Shown here: piece after piece, positions 34,947-43,922 of the stretch
How the letters are laid out: each line of letters begins with the position of its first letter
Position numbering within the stretch: position 1 is the stretch's first letter
Source: Acidobacteriota bacterium
GTDB taxonomy: Bacteria; Acidobacteriota; Polarisedimenticolia; JACPZX01
Length of the DNA stretch: 64,000 bases
Assembly: GCA_016195325.1 (NCBI GenBank)
Contig: JACPZX010000062.1
Span: 1 to 64,000 of the forward strand
Direction: 5' to 3'
Translations under genes and position numbers: made by a program
Notes under the pieces: model-generated
What the model saw: the letters and a program-made list of their open reading frames with translations, nothing else
The model's database searches: none
What the model was told of the DNA's origin: nothing

Positions 34947-37760
34947 TCAGGCGGGACGGGGTGAGCGCCGCGCCCGACCGCGCCAGAAAAGCAGCGCCCC
35001 CGCGACGGCGGCGATCCCGGCCGCGATCACGGCGAGGAGGAGGACGGGCTGGATCGATCTCCGCCCGCCCGGGAGGGGGACGAAGTCCCCGTCGCCCAGG
35101 ACGACGAGCGCCGCCCAGTCGGCGGCGGGTGCGCCGGCCTTGAGACGATCGCGTCGCGCGGAGGCGAGCGCCGACGCGATGCTCGCTCCGCGTCCCATGT
35201 GGGTCGCCATGGCGTCGACCATGAGCGCCGCTTCGTCGTCGCGGATCGGCCACAGGCTCCCGACGACGCCCACGGCGCCGGCCTGGAAGAAGGCCCGGGC
35301 CAGACCCATGACCCCCTCCCCCTCCACGACGGTGCCTGACGCGCTGTCGCACGAGGAGAGGAAGATCAGCCGTCCTTTCAGATCGAGGCCCACGATCTCG
35401 CGGATTTGAAGCAACCCATCCTCGTCGTCGGCCCCGGGGGCGAGAAGGACGGCGCTGCGCTCGGGGTGCGCCTCGTCCACGACGGCGTGCGCCGCGATGT
35501 GGAGCATCCTGAAGCCCCCGAGGTCGACCGTCTTCATGAACCGCTCCGTCGCCTCGGCTCCGAGGGCGATGCGGCTGCCACCTCCGAGGCTTCCGGCGAG
35601 GGAGCGGGCTTCGTCCCGAGCGCGCGGAAGCGGCCCCAGCCTGAGACCGCTCGCGACCGTCGCCGCCCGGTAGGTCGCCGGAGCCGAAGGCCCGGCTTCG
35701 AGGGCGGGATCGGCGACGGCGAGGAGCGGGCTCGCTGCCGCCACCGCCGGGCCGCCGCTCCACTTCAGCCACGTCGAACACGAGGGAGCGATCGAGATCT
35801 CGAAGCGCGCGGCGAGCGGCGCGGCCGAGGCCTCAGTCCGGAGCGCGTCGATCGGGAGCTTGTGAAGAGGGCCGTCGGGGACGACGATGAGGCGGGTGAT
35901 CCCCTCGGGAAGCCCCTTCAGACCCTCCGCGAAGAGGTCCCTGTAGAGGCTCGCCGCGCCCGCGCCCTCCGAGCCGTCGCGCCGCGCGAGGAGGCCGAGA
36001 AAGAGCGAGATCTCCCCCGTCATCCCGGCGCGGTCGGGGATCTCCCAGGTTCGCGTGGAGTCCCGGGTGATCGCCAGCGCCCAACCCCGCCGACTCGCAT
36101 CGACGTTCGACTGGAACGAGACGAGCGCCTCGTTCTCCTGAAGGGCTTCCTGGATGCGCGCCACCGTGGGGATGACCGGGGCGCGGAGCGACCCGAACCC
36201 GGGATCGGCCCGCGAGAGATCCTGCCTCAGCGCGAACTCGGTGGCCTCGAGCCTCTCGAGATCCGAGAGGGCCCGTGCCCTCTCGTCACCGGCGAGCGTG
36301 GGACCGAGGAGCCTTCGCTGGGTCTTCGCGATCTCCCCGAGAGCGGAGGCCCTTCGCTCCTGGAGCGTGGAGGACGCGCCGCCGGTCGGTGCGCCGGAAA
36401 GGTCGAGCGTCTCGAGGAGGACCCTCGCGCGCATCCTCTCGATGACGCGGAGCGCGGCATCCACATCCTCCGGGGCCGCCCCCGGCCCGGGCTGTCGCAG
36501 AAAGTACGCCGCGACCCGGTAGTACAGAAACGCCCAGGTCGACTGGAAGCCGGCGCGGGTCCCCTCGTCCATCTGCTGATCTCGAACCTTCTCGATCGTG
36601 TCGAGAACGGTCAGCCATTCGTTCGCCGCCCGCGCCCTCTCGCCGGCGTCCGTCAGGATCGTCGCTCGCTGGATTCCGACCCGGGCCTCCTGATCGGGCT
36701 GTCCCGTCTGGCGCGCGAGCGTAAGCGACTGATCGAGGATCCGCTCGGCCTCGGCCCTCCTGGACGGATAGGCGTACGCGATCACGTGGGCCTTGTACCT
36801 CAGGACGAATCCGAGCTGGATGAGATCCCCGGTCGGCTGGATTTCCTCGATGGCCTGATCGAGGAGCTCGAGTTTCCGTTCGGGGGTGATGCGAGCGTCC
36901 TGCGCGGCGAAGAAGAGGAGCTGGCCGGAGGTCTTGCGGTTTCCGCTCTCGCCCGCTAGCCGCAGCGCCTCGGCGAAATCCGGGTCGTCGTCCTCTGGCG
37001 CCTGTCTCTGCTTCGCGAGATGGATGTTCGCCAGGATGCTCGCTTCCCCGTAGAAGTCGCCGGCGGCATGCGCGAGCGCGGCGGCGCGCCGGTAGTACCG
37101 GATGGCCTCCTCGATCCTGCCCCGCTGCCATTCTTCCGCGCCCAGCGCGTTGAGCAGCATCTGCTGCAGACCGGCGTCCCCCTCGGGAACGACGACCGAC
37201 TCGAGCTTCCGGAAGGCGGACAGGGCCGCATCCCGATCGCTGCGCAGCGAGGCGAGCCATCCTCGATGGTACCCCGCGTAGTTCGTGAGCAGCGCGCTTC
37301 CGGAGAGCCTGGCGTCCTCCTCGGCCCGCGCGAGCTCGGCGTCGGCTTCTTCCAGCCGACCCCAACGGCCGGTCAGAGAGAGGATCTCGAGCCGAGCGAA
37401 TCCCTCGACCTCGAACTCGCGATCCCGGGCCAGCCCGTCCGCCGCGCGGCGCAGCATCGGCTCCGTTCGTGGATCGTTGAGGTCGCCGAGGAGCACGCCG
37501 AGCGCGAGTCGCGAGCGGTTGTCCTCCGGCGACACCGCCAGATGCCCTTCGAGGCGCCGGATCCTCTCGCTCCAGCTTCGCGTCCGCCGTGCGGCGTACC
37601 GATGGCACAGGTACGACCGGGGCCCGTCGCGCAGCGCTCGATCGCATGCCTCGAACGACGGGATGGGAGGCACCTCCGCCGCGAAGACTCCCGAAGCCCA
37701 TGACCCCGCGAGAAAGACCCAGGTGACGGCGTGGAGTATCAGGGCTCGCGGACGGCGCAC
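34947..37760 (-). CDS. TPR-CHAT domain protein, membrane anchored
   Basis: A 937-residue protein. A signal peptide (about 1-27) is followed by a long alpha-helical TPR-like region (about 60-480). The CHAT domain (caspase-HetF-associated, a caspase-like cysteine protease fold) occupies about 560-895. The predicted catalytic histidine is in HIAAHAVVDEAH (about residue 760) and the cysteine in FLSSCDSASG (about 803), followed by GEGVMGLARAF. One membrane helix (about 905-925) and a basic tail end it. The GTG start is 6 bp after the anti-sigma gene. With the sigma and anti-sigma genes it forms one operon. The substrate is unknown. Confidence 0.88.
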   Translation of the reverse strand: MRRPRALILHAVTWVFLAGSWASGVFAAEVPPIPSFEACDRALRDGPRSYLCHRYAARRTRSWSERIRRLEGHLAVSPEDNRSRLALGVLLGDLNDPRTEPMLRRAADGLARDREFEVEGFARLEILSLTGRWGRLEEADAELARAEEDARLSGSALLTNYAGYHRGWLASLRSDRDAALSAFRKLESVVVPEGDAGLQQMLLNALGAEEWQRGRIEEAIRYYRRAAALAHAAGDFYGEASILANIHLAKQRQAPEDDDPDFAEALRLAGESGNRKTSGQLLFFAAQDARITPERKLELLDQAIEEIQPTGDLIQLGFVLRYKAHVIAYAYPSRRAEAERILDQSLTLARQTGQPDQEARVGIQRATILTDAGERARAANEWLTVLDTIEKVRDQQMDEGTRAGFQSTWAFLYYRVAAYFLRQPGPGAAPEDVDAALRVIERMRARVLLETLDLSGAPTGGASSTLQERRASALGEIAKTQRRLLGPTLAGDERARALSDLERLEATEFALRQDLSRADPGFGSLRAPVIPTVARIQEALQENEALVSFQSNVDASRRGWALAITRDSTRTWEIPDRAGMTGEISLFLGLLARRDGSEGAGAASLYRDLFAEGLKGLPEGITRLIVVPDGPLHKLPIDALRTEASAAPLAARFEISIAPSCSTWLKWSGGPAVAAASPLLAVADPALEAGPSAPATYRAATVASGLRLGPLPRARDEARSLAGSLGGGSRIALGAEATERFMKTVDLGGFRMLHIAAHAVVDEAHPERSAVLLAPGADDEDGLLQIREIVGLDLKGRLIFLSSCDSASGTVVEGEGVMGLARAFFQAGAVGVVGSLWPIRDDEAALMVDAMATHMGRGASIASALASARRDRLKAGAPAADWAALVVLGDGDFVPLPGGRRSIQPVLLLAVIAAGIAAVAGALLFWRGRARRSPRPA

Positions 37761-37766
37761 GGCGGT

Positions 37767-38420
37767 TCACTCCACCCGGTTCTTGAACGCCGGCGAGGCC
37801 AGCTTGCGTCCGTCGGGAAGCGATGCCTCGACGCGCCAGACGACCGTCGCGCCCGGAGCCAGCTTCCCGAGGCTCTTTTCGGGGACGATGTACTCGGGCT
37901 CGTCGAGGCTGGCCGACGTGGCGATTGTCGTGAGGTCCTCGGCGCCGACCCGGACGAGGTAGCGGGCTCCCGGGCCCGCCTGAGACCACCGGAGCCGGCA
38001 GCTCTGCCGGTGAAGAACGGCCGTCTCCGGAATAAATGACCGGATCCCGGATTCCTCGCCCGCGCGCGTCACGATCGCCTCGGGAGCGCGAAGGGCCCTT
38101 TCGATGGCGAGCCCCGCCACGACCACGAGGGCCGCCGCCAGCGCCAGCGCGGTCCACGGGCGGGGCCGTCGCGGAAGAGGCTTCCGCGCGGCGGCGCTCG
38201 CGGCGCCTGCGAACTCGTGGCCGAGACGCCAGGCCTCCGCGCAGGCGGAGCAACCGGCGGTGTGCGCCACCACGGATTCGATCTCCGCCGGTCGAGCCTC
38301 GCCCCGCAGGGCCTCCCAGATCGCTTCGGCCGGCGGGCAGGAGTTCCCCGGGACGGCGTTCACCGACAGCGAGGCGAACCTCCGCCGCAGCTCCTCCAGA
38401 TCGATCTCGATGTCGCTCAT
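37767..38420 (-). CDS. anti-sigma factor with zinc-finger-like N-terminus
   Basis: A 217-residue membrane protein. The N-terminal part has HTAGCSAC (His53, Cys57, Cys60), the zf-HC2 pattern of ECF anti-sigma factors. One membrane helix spans about residues 88-106, and a C-terminal extracytoplasmic domain has an Ig-like look (LRWSQAGPGARYLVRV; VVWRVEASLPDG). Its ATG overlaps the sigma stop as ATGA. It most likely binds and holds the partner sigma factor until an envelope signal releases it. Confidence 0.85.
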   Translation of the reverse strand: MSDIEIDLEELRRRFASLSVNAVPGNSCPPAEAIWEALRGEARPAEIESVVAHTAGCSACAEAWRLGHEFAGAASAAARKPLPRRPRPWTALALAAALVVVAGLAIERALRAPEAIVTRAGEESGIRSFIPETAVLHRQSCRLRWSQAGPGARYLVRVGAEDLTTIATSASLDEPEYIVPEKSLGKLAPGATVVWRVEASLPDGRKLASPAFKNRVE

Positions 38421-38944
38421 CTGGCCAGTCCCTTCTCGGCGAGGCAGCGCCGCAGCGCGGCGAGGCCCCGATAGACCTGGTTCTCCGCGACCTTGGCCGT
38501 CGATCTCAGAAGTCGCGCGATCTCGGGAACCGAGTGTCCCTGCAGGCTCAGCGTCACCGGGGTCATCCTGGCAGCGGGGAGCCGGCCGAGACAGTCGTGG
38601 ATTCCTTCCGCGATCTCGCGGGACTCCGCCGCCGCCTGCGGATCAGGCGGGGAAGAATCTCCCGTCTCCGGCAGGGAGGCTTCATCCATCGCCTGCTCCC
38701 GTCGCCGACGGCGCCGGCGGATCTCGTCCACCGTCGCCGAGAAGACGGCCTTCTCGAGGTACAACGAAGAGAGATCGGGATTCCCCTCACCCCGCTTCCG
38801 CGAGGCGTCGAGAATCCGGATCATGGCCGTCTGGACGATGTCCTCGGCGTGCGAGGCGAGCCAGACGGGGCATACGCGGCGGACGGAGCGGGCGAGCCGC
38901 CGGCGCAGATCGGCGAAGAGTTCCTCGTCAGCCGGCGATGTCAC
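38417..38944 (-). CDS. ECF-type RNA polymerase sigma factor
   Basis: Sigma-70 family protein of about 175 residues. The region 2-like sequence is ASHAEDIVQTAMIRILDA and region 4 ends with a helix-turn-helix (LSLQGHSVPEIARLLRSTA). Start choice is uncertain: the frame is open far upstream, but GTG 38944 begins a normal-length ECF protein (TSPADEELFADLRRRLA), whereas longer starts run into the divergent promoter at 39169. No good ribosome binding site was seen. It probably drives its own operon and perhaps the divergent RHS-type gene. Confidence 0.8.
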   Translation of the reverse strand: MTSPADEELFADLRRRLARSVRRVCPVWLASHAEDIVQTAMIRILDASRKRGEGNPDLSSLYLEKAVFSATVDEIRRRRRRREQAMDEASLPETGDSSPPDPQAAAESREIAEGIHDCLGRLPAARMTPVTLSLQGHSVPEIARLLRSTAKVAENQVYRGLAALRRCLAEKGLAR

Positions 38945-39168
38945 GCGGAGAGGATCGCCGAGGCGCTCCGGACTATCAAGAGGCTGATCGAGCCACCACG
39001 GGATGAAAGGGATCTCCTCGTCCTGGACAGAGCGACCGCGTGCAGCGCTGTCAGAGTGCTGCCAATCGGCGCGCGAGGTCAAGGGGAGACCGACAGAGGC
39101 ATCAAGTCCCAGACACGCGCCGCGTACATCAGCCGTTAACCGCCATTCACGGTTTCCAAGAATCTCGA

Positions 39169-39198
39169 TTGACAGAATCCCATTGTCAGGAGTATAAG
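39169..39198 (+). promoter_or_regulatory. promoter for the truncated RHS-type gene
   Basis: -35 TTGACA (39169-39174), 18-bp spacer, -10 TATAAG (39193-39198); near-consensus and A+T-rich. It lies in the gap between the divergent sigma operon and the gene at 39267. Confidence 0.65.
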
Positions 39199-39266
39199 GA
39201 AAACTGATACGCGTCGAGCTCCTGTCTCGCCCGACCAGGAGCCCACTTGTCGGAGGAACCTCATCC

Positions 39267-39683
39267 ATGCGCACTGCGGCCGGTGTCTCGAAATGTGTCT
39301 TCCTCCTTGCCTCGACTTGCGTTCTCATCGCCTCCATCTCCGCCGCTCAAGCCGTCAGTCTGAACGAGGCGCCGGGCGCGCCGACGAATGCGACCCTGGT
39401 CGGGGGGCCGGGGGGCGACAGCATCTCGGCGTACTCAGGCGATCTGGAACTCTCGGTCCCGATTGGGCAAACGTGGCGGCTCCCCGGCATGTCGTGGGGC
39501 CTCAAGCTCATGTACTCGTCGAAGATCTGGAGACTTGCGCCTGGACTCACAGTCGATCAGGAGGTCCAGCGGCGCGGCGCGTTCGGGATCGGCTGGCGGC
39601 TCACGATGGGCACGAACGATTCCCCAACGTCGAAGACTGGGGGTACACTTGCGAGGAGATACAGAGGTGGGGAGTCGTCGTGA
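39267..39683 (+). pseudogene. 5' fragment of an RHS/YD-repeat protein gene
   Basis: A 138-codon frame with a signal peptide (about 1-29, ending AAQA). Its N-terminal sequence looks like an exported RHS protein: GPGGDSISAYSGDLELSVPIG, then LMYSSKIWR and GAFGIGWRLTMG. It breaks off after about 115 residues. The RHS repeats that should follow for a thousand or more residues are missing. The last 20 codons look out of frame, and similar-looking sequence continues in another frame near 39620. I read it as a gene cut short by deletion and frameshift. The strong promoter suggests it is still transcribed. Confidence 0.6.
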
Positions 39684-39940
39684 GCTGGAGAATCCGCAAG
39701 GTGTCGATCGCAGGTGCGACCGCGAAGATAGTCCTCGATCTGACAAGTCACGACAAGGTCGGTTGGTTTCGGTGGCAGGACAAGTCGCGTCAGGGCATTG
39801 TCTACTGGGTATTTGAAGACGGCAACTGGTTCAACATGGGGGTGTGGCCAAAGGACTGGAAGGATAGCGATGCGGTTGAGGTACCCTTGCCTGCAGTTCC
39901 GGCGAATCCGGGAGGTTCGAGCCAGACTCCGGTGCCCTGA
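39680..39940 (+). CDS. small ORF after the RHS fragment, unknown
   Basis: An 86-codon frame starting GTG at 39680, overlapping the preceding stop as GTGA, with GTGGGGAG upstream. The product is Trp-rich and polar (VGWFRWQDKS, VYWVFEDGNWFNMG) and is not recognised. Local G+C is lower than in neighbouring genes. It may be a genuine small protein, for example an immunity-like product, or merely the frameshifted continuation of the RHS remnant. The frame is in fact open leftwards into that region, which favours the second reading. Confidence 0.4.
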   Translation: MSWRIRKVSIAGATAKIVLDLTSHDKVGWFRWQDKSRQGIVYWVFEDGNWFNMGVWPKDWKDSDAVEVPLPAVPANPGGSSQTPVP

Positions 39941-39990
39941 TCACCAAATCACCCGTGCCGCCACCCTCGCACGACGTGCGGTACGAACCG

Positions 39991-40098
39991 ATCGTGTCGA
40001 CACTTGTTGAAACATGTAGACACGATCGCGCGGGACACACAATGTGGTTCGGTCGGGAATCACCGTCTCGCTGCCCGCACGTCTCCCGTCGCCGTGCG
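39991..40098. repeat. 104-bp direct repeat, copy 2, with a 36-bp palindrome
   Basis: Second copy of the repeat at 34743-34846, same orientation, 5252 bp away (aligned part 39995-40098). Here positions 39991-40026 form a nearly perfect inverted repeat: ATCGTGTC at the left pairs with GACACGAT at the right, with inner pairing broken by few mismatches. It overlaps the last 13 codons and the downstream side of the serine hydrolase gene, so it could also work as a hairpin at its 3' end. Confidence 0.85.
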
Positions 40099-41772
40099 AA
40101 TCACGAGCGTGTCGGCCTGCGCGGAGGGCGGGGCGGGGAACGTGACGCGGACGGAGGCGGGGGAGTCGAGGGCGAACGACACGAACTCGGTCTGGGAGAC
40201 GGGGAAGAAGGCCGCGCTCGGGAGCTGATCGACGATGCGGATGCCGGCAAGCTCGGGGCCGTCCCACATGTACTGGATGAACATGGGGCCTCTCTCGAAG
40301 CGGATCCTCACGACGATGGGCCGGATCTCGCCGCCGTCGGCGGCCGCGCCGAGGACGTCGAACCCCTGGTAGGAGCCGAGGCGCGATTCGTTCCGCGCCC
40401 ACATCTGCGACTCCATCGCCTTCACCCTCTCGACCGGCACCTGCCCGCCGAAGGCGTCGGAGACGACCTTGTAGTCCCCCTCGCGGCTCGCCTTCACGAC
40501 GGCGGCCGTCCGCTCGATGAGCTTCCGGACGATCGGATCGGACTCCGACGCGTTCCCCGCGAGGAGCCCCCTCGCCTCGGGCTCATCGGAGGCGATCTTG
40601 AGGGAGTTGTCGGCGCCCGCGCTCACCGTGATCTTCGCCCCCGATGCGAGCGCGTACGTCCCGGCGCACCGCTCGAGCGCCGCGCGCGTCAGCGTCTTCA
40701 CCTCGGGGGGAGGAGGCACGTCGCCGCCGAAGATCTGCCGTGCGATCCGCTCGCTGACGGGGATCGCGGGGATGTCTCCGTTCGACGCGATGTAGTACAT
40801 CGTGTTCTCGTCGAGGTAGCGGCGGAAGTCGGCGGCGAAGACGCCGTTGCCGCCGTTGTGCGCCACGAGCTTCGTGCCGCGAGGCGTCGTCTCGATCGAC
40901 CAGCCGTAGCCGTAGAAAGAGCCCCCACCTTCCTCCGGAACGTACGGGGTGAAGAGCTTCTCCTTCTCTTCCTTCGAGAGGATCGTTTCCCCCAGGAGCG
41001 CGAGGTGCCAGCGGTACATGTCGCCGACCGTGGAGTGGATCCCGCCGTTCCCGCGCAGGTTCCAGTACGGCCCGTCGGCCGCGAAGGGGCGCGCCAGGAT
41101 CGTCCCCCACTCCTCGCCGCGCCGGTAGCCGATGGCGACCGCGTCCTTGTCCCACTTCGGCAGGAGGTACCCCGTCTTCGTCATCCCCGCGGGGATGAAG
41201 AGATTGTCGTGCAGGTACAGCTCGTACGAGCCGCCGGTGACAATCTCGATGATGGCGGCAAGGAGCGAGTACCCCGCGTTCGCGTAGAAGTGGACCTTGC
41301 CGGGCTCGGAGCGGAGGGGCTTCGCCCAGATCCGCTTCATGATCTCGTCACGCGAGACGGGCTCGTAGTCGGAGTCGCCGTAGTCCGAGTCGACGCCGGC
41401 GGTGTGCGTCAGGAGGTGGTGGATCGTGATGGCGCTCTTGTCCGGCGGCACGCCGGGCAGGTACTTCGAGATCGGATCGGTGACCTTGAGCTTCCCCTGC
41501 ATCTCCAGCCTCAGGATCGCCGCCGCGGTGAACTGCTTCGTGATCGACCCGATGCTGATCACCGTCTCCTCGGTGTCGGGGATCCCGCGTTTCCGGTCGG
41601 CGAGGCCGTACCCCTTGCTGAGGACGACGTCGCCGTCCTTCGCGACGAGGATCGTTCCCGAGAATCCGACGCCGGCCAGGCGCGTCATGTAGGTGTCGAG
41701 GCGGGCGCCAAGATGTCCGTGAACGATGGAAGCCAGGGCGAAGAGGAGCGAAGCGGCGGTTGTGTTTTTCAT
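40060..41772 (-). CDS. serine hydrolase, class C beta-lactamase fold
   Basis: A 570-residue exported protein of the beta-lactamase/DD-peptidase (AmpC-like) group. The nucleophile motif SITK is at residues 76-79, YAN at 163-165, and HNGG at 306-309 takes the place of KTG. A signal peptide of about 20 residues precedes it. The C-terminal 200 residues form an extra beta-rich domain. Such proteins are esterases or peptidases more often than true antibiotic-resistance enzymes, so no resistance is claimed. The last codons lie in the 104-bp repeat. Confidence 0.85.
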   Translation of the reverse strand: MKNTTAASLLFALASIVHGHLGARLDTYMTRLAGVGFSGTILVAKDGDVVLSKGYGLADRKRGIPDTEETVISIGSITKQFTAAAILRLEMQGKLKVTDPISKYLPGVPPDKSAITIHHLLTHTAGVDSDYGDSDYEPVSRDEIMKRIWAKPLRSEPGKVHFYANAGYSLLAAIIEIVTGGSYELYLHDNLFIPAGMTKTGYLLPKWDKDAVAIGYRRGEEWGTILARPFAADGPYWNLRGNGGIHSTVGDMYRWHLALLGETILSKEEKEKLFTPYVPEEGGGSFYGYGWSIETTPRGTKLVAHNGGNGVFAADFRRYLDENTMYYIASNGDIPAIPVSERIARQIFGGDVPPPPEVKTLTRAALERCAGTYALASGAKITVSAGADNSLKIASDEPEARGLLAGNASESDPIVRKLIERTAAVVKASREGDYKVVSDAFGGQVPVERVKAMESQMWARNESRLGSYQGFDVLGAAADGGEIRPIVVRIRFERGPMFIQYMWDGPELAGIRIVDQLPSAAFFPVSQTEFVSFALDSPASVRVTFPAPPSAQADTLVIRTATGDVRAARR

Positions 41773-41806
41773 GGTGGCGGGAGCGTAGGGGAGGGTTGTG
41801 AAGAAG

Positions 41807-43228
41807 CTATGAAGGCGTGGGCCCCGCGATCGGCAGCGTGACGGTGAAGGTCGACCCCTTGCCGGTAACGCTCTCGACGCGGACGGAGCCGCCGTGCGCC
41901 TCCGCGAGCTGCTTCACGATGGCGAGGCCGAGGCCCGCGCCACCCGTTGCGCGCGCCCGCGAGGGATCGGCGCGGTAGAAGCGCTCGAAGACGAAGGGGA
42001 GATGCTCCGCCGCGATCCCTTCCCCGGTGTCCCGCACGGAGATCTCGCAGACGCCCCCGGCGCGCCGGGCGCCGACCACGACTTGGCCGCCGGCCGGCGT
42101 GTGGGCGATGGCGTTCGAGAGGAGGTTCCTCAGAATCTGCCCGAGCCTCTCGGGATCGGCCGCGAGCCGCAGCTCTCCCTCCGCCGTCCCCGCGGCCACG
42201 GTGACCCCCGCCGCCCGCGCCGGCGCCTGCACCGCCGCGACCGCCTTCGCGATCTCGGAGGTGGCGTCGAGATCGCCGATCGCGAGCCTCAGCTCACCCG
42301 CCTCGGCGAGCGCCATCTCCTGGAGGTCGTCGACGACGCGCTTGAGGAGCATCGCCTCCTCGTGAAGCGAGTCGATGGCCGCCCGGTCCGCGGTCACGAG
42401 CTCGTCCTGGATCGCCTCGAGCTGCCCGCGGATGTTGGTGAGGGGCGTCCGCAACTCGTGCGCGACGTCGGCGACCATCGCGCGGCGCAGCTTCTCCGAC
42501 CGCGCGACGCTGGCCGACATCGCGTTGAAGGCGCGGGCGAGATCGCCGATCTCGTCCGTCGACGCGACCTCGACCGAATGGCCCAGCTCCCCCCTCTCGA
42601 CGCGCCGGGCGGCTTCGGTGAGCGCTTCGATGGGCCTCAGGATCCGCCGCGACACCGCCGCCGCGATGAAGATCGCGACGAGGCCGGCGGCGCCGACGGC
42701 GAGCGGCACCGATCGGTTCATCGACTGCGCGAAGCCCCGGTCGCGCCCGCCCGCGCTCGGCTCGCCGGGGGGAAGCACGTAGAGTCGCCCGATCGGATTC
42801 CCCTCGGGATCGCGCAGCTCGATCTGCGACCCCTTCACGACCAGCACCTGCTCTTCGAGCCGATCGCCTCCCGTCCGCGTCCTGATCTCGAGTGCGCCGT
42901 CGCGATCGACTGTCACCTCGCCGGTCGCGAGCCTCTCCGGAGCGACGGCGATCACCGCGCCGTCCGTCCCGAGGAGCACCAGGGGACGCCCCGTCGTGCC
43001 GGTCAGATCCTTGAGGAGGGTCGCGACCCCCTCCCAGCTCGCGTGCGCCGTCCAGTGCGCCTCGAGCGCGGCACGAATCCTCTCTCCCTGGGAGGCCTCT
43101 CCCGCGGCGACGTAGCGCCCGAACTCCGAGAGGCTCGCGCTCCGCGACAGGAGGCCGACGGCCACGACGGCGATCCCGACGACGGCCGCCGTCATCAGGA
43201 GGATGCGCGTCCTGAGGCTACGGAGCAT
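41807..43228 (-). CDS. sensor histidine kinase
   Basis: Membrane kinase of 473 residues. A first membrane helix (about 9-27), a periplasmic sensor domain of about 145 residues, a second helix (about 173-192) and HAMP (about 193-245) come first. HisKA follows, with the phosphorylated histidine in VAHELRTPL (His257), then HATPase_c with N, G1 and G2 boxes (NLLSNAIAHTP; DTGEGIAAEHLPFVFERFYR; GGAGLGLAIVKQL). It overlaps the 3' end of the response regulator gene by 11 bp. The signal is unknown. Confidence 0.92.
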   Translation of the reverse strand: MLRSLRTRILLMTAAVVGIAVVAVGLLSRSASLSEFGRYVAAGEASQGERIRAALEAHWTAHASWEGVATLLKDLTGTTGRPLVLLGTDGAVIAVAPERLATGEVTVDRDGALEIRTRTGGDRLEEQVLVVKGSQIELRDPEGNPIGRLYVLPPGEPSAGGRDRGFAQSMNRSVPLAVGAAGLVAIFIAAAVSRRILRPIEALTEAARRVERGELGHSVEVASTDEIGDLARAFNAMSASVARSEKLRRAMVADVAHELRTPLTNIRGQLEAIQDELVTADRAAIDSLHEEAMLLKRVVDDLQEMALAEAGELRLAIGDLDATSEIAKAVAAVQAPARAAGVTVAAGTAEGELRLAADPERLGQILRNLLSNAIAHTPAGGQVVVGARRAGGVCEISVRDTGEGIAAEHLPFVFERFYRADPSRARATGGAGLGLAIVKQLAEAHGGSVRVESVTGKGSTFTVTLPIAGPTPS

Positions 43229-43922
43229 CGTCCCTCCCCGCGAACCGGTAGCCGACGCCGAAGACCGTGATAATGCGGGTGGGGGACGTGCGATCGGGCT
43301 CGATCTTTCTCCGGAGGTTCATGATGTGCGCGTCGAGGGTGCGATCGGACGCGCCGTACTCGACGCCGAAGGCCCGCGCGGCGAGCTGCGATCGCGTGAA
43401 GACTCTGCCGGGAGCCCTTGCGAGCGCGGCGAGGATCTTGAACTCGTTGGGTGTGAGGGGCACGGGTTTCCCCTTCACCGTCACCTCGTGGGACTGGAAG
43501 TCGATGGCGAGGTCTTTCATCCGGATCATCGTAGGGCCGTGGTCGGCCTCGGGGGCCGCGCGCCTCAGCACGGCCTTGATGCGGGCCATGAGCTCCCTGG
43601 GGCTGAAGGGCTTGGGGAGGTAGTCGTCCGCTCCGCCGTCGAGACCCTGGAGCTTGTCGTCGAGTGTGGTCCGCGCCGTCAGCATGATGATCGGCACCGC
43701 GGACTCCCTTCGGAGGGTCCGGCAGACCTCGATGCCGTCCAGCTCGGGGAGGTTCAGGTCGAGGATCAGGAGGTCGGGCCGGTCCTTCCGGGCCGATTCG
43801 AGGGCCTTCCTCCCGGTGTCGGCGGTGAGGACCTCGTAGTTGGCGTGGTCGAGGTAGAGCTTGATCGTGGCCGTCGTCTTGGGGTCGTCCTCGACCACGA
43901 GGATGCGGGGGCGTGGGGACAT
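43218..43922 (-). CDS. OmpR-family response regulator
   Basis: DNA-binding regulator of 234 residues. The receiver domain has the acidic pocket VEDD, the phosphorylation site Asp55 in LILDLNLPE, and KPFSPREL. The C-terminal winged helix (about 130-230) has VTVKGKPVPLTPNEFKIL and RTLDAHIMNLRRKIE. It is the first gene of the pair and is cotranscribed with the downstream kinase. The pair may control the adjacent serine hydrolase gene on the same strand, but this rests on position only. Confidence 0.93.
   Translation of the reverse strand: MSPRPRILVVEDDPKTTATIKLYLDHANYEVLTADTGRKALESARKDRPDLLILDLNLPELDGIEVCRTLRRESAVPIIMLTARTTLDDKLQGLDGGADDYLPKPFSPRELMARIKAVLRRAAPEADHGPTMIRMKDLAIDFQSHEVTVKGKPVPLTPNEFKILAALARAPGRVFTRSQLAARAFGVEYGASDRTLDAHIMNLRRKIEPDRTSPTRIITVFGVGYRFAGRDDAP

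Noticed and set aside
40060-41772. Antibiotic resistance beta-lactamase
   Set aside because: The fold is shared by many esterases and peptidases; the C-terminal extra domain and HNGG motif do not support a resistance call.
39955-41841. 628-codon plus-strand frame opposite the serine hydrolase
   Set aside because: No motifs; the minus strand encodes SITK, YAN and HNGG in order.
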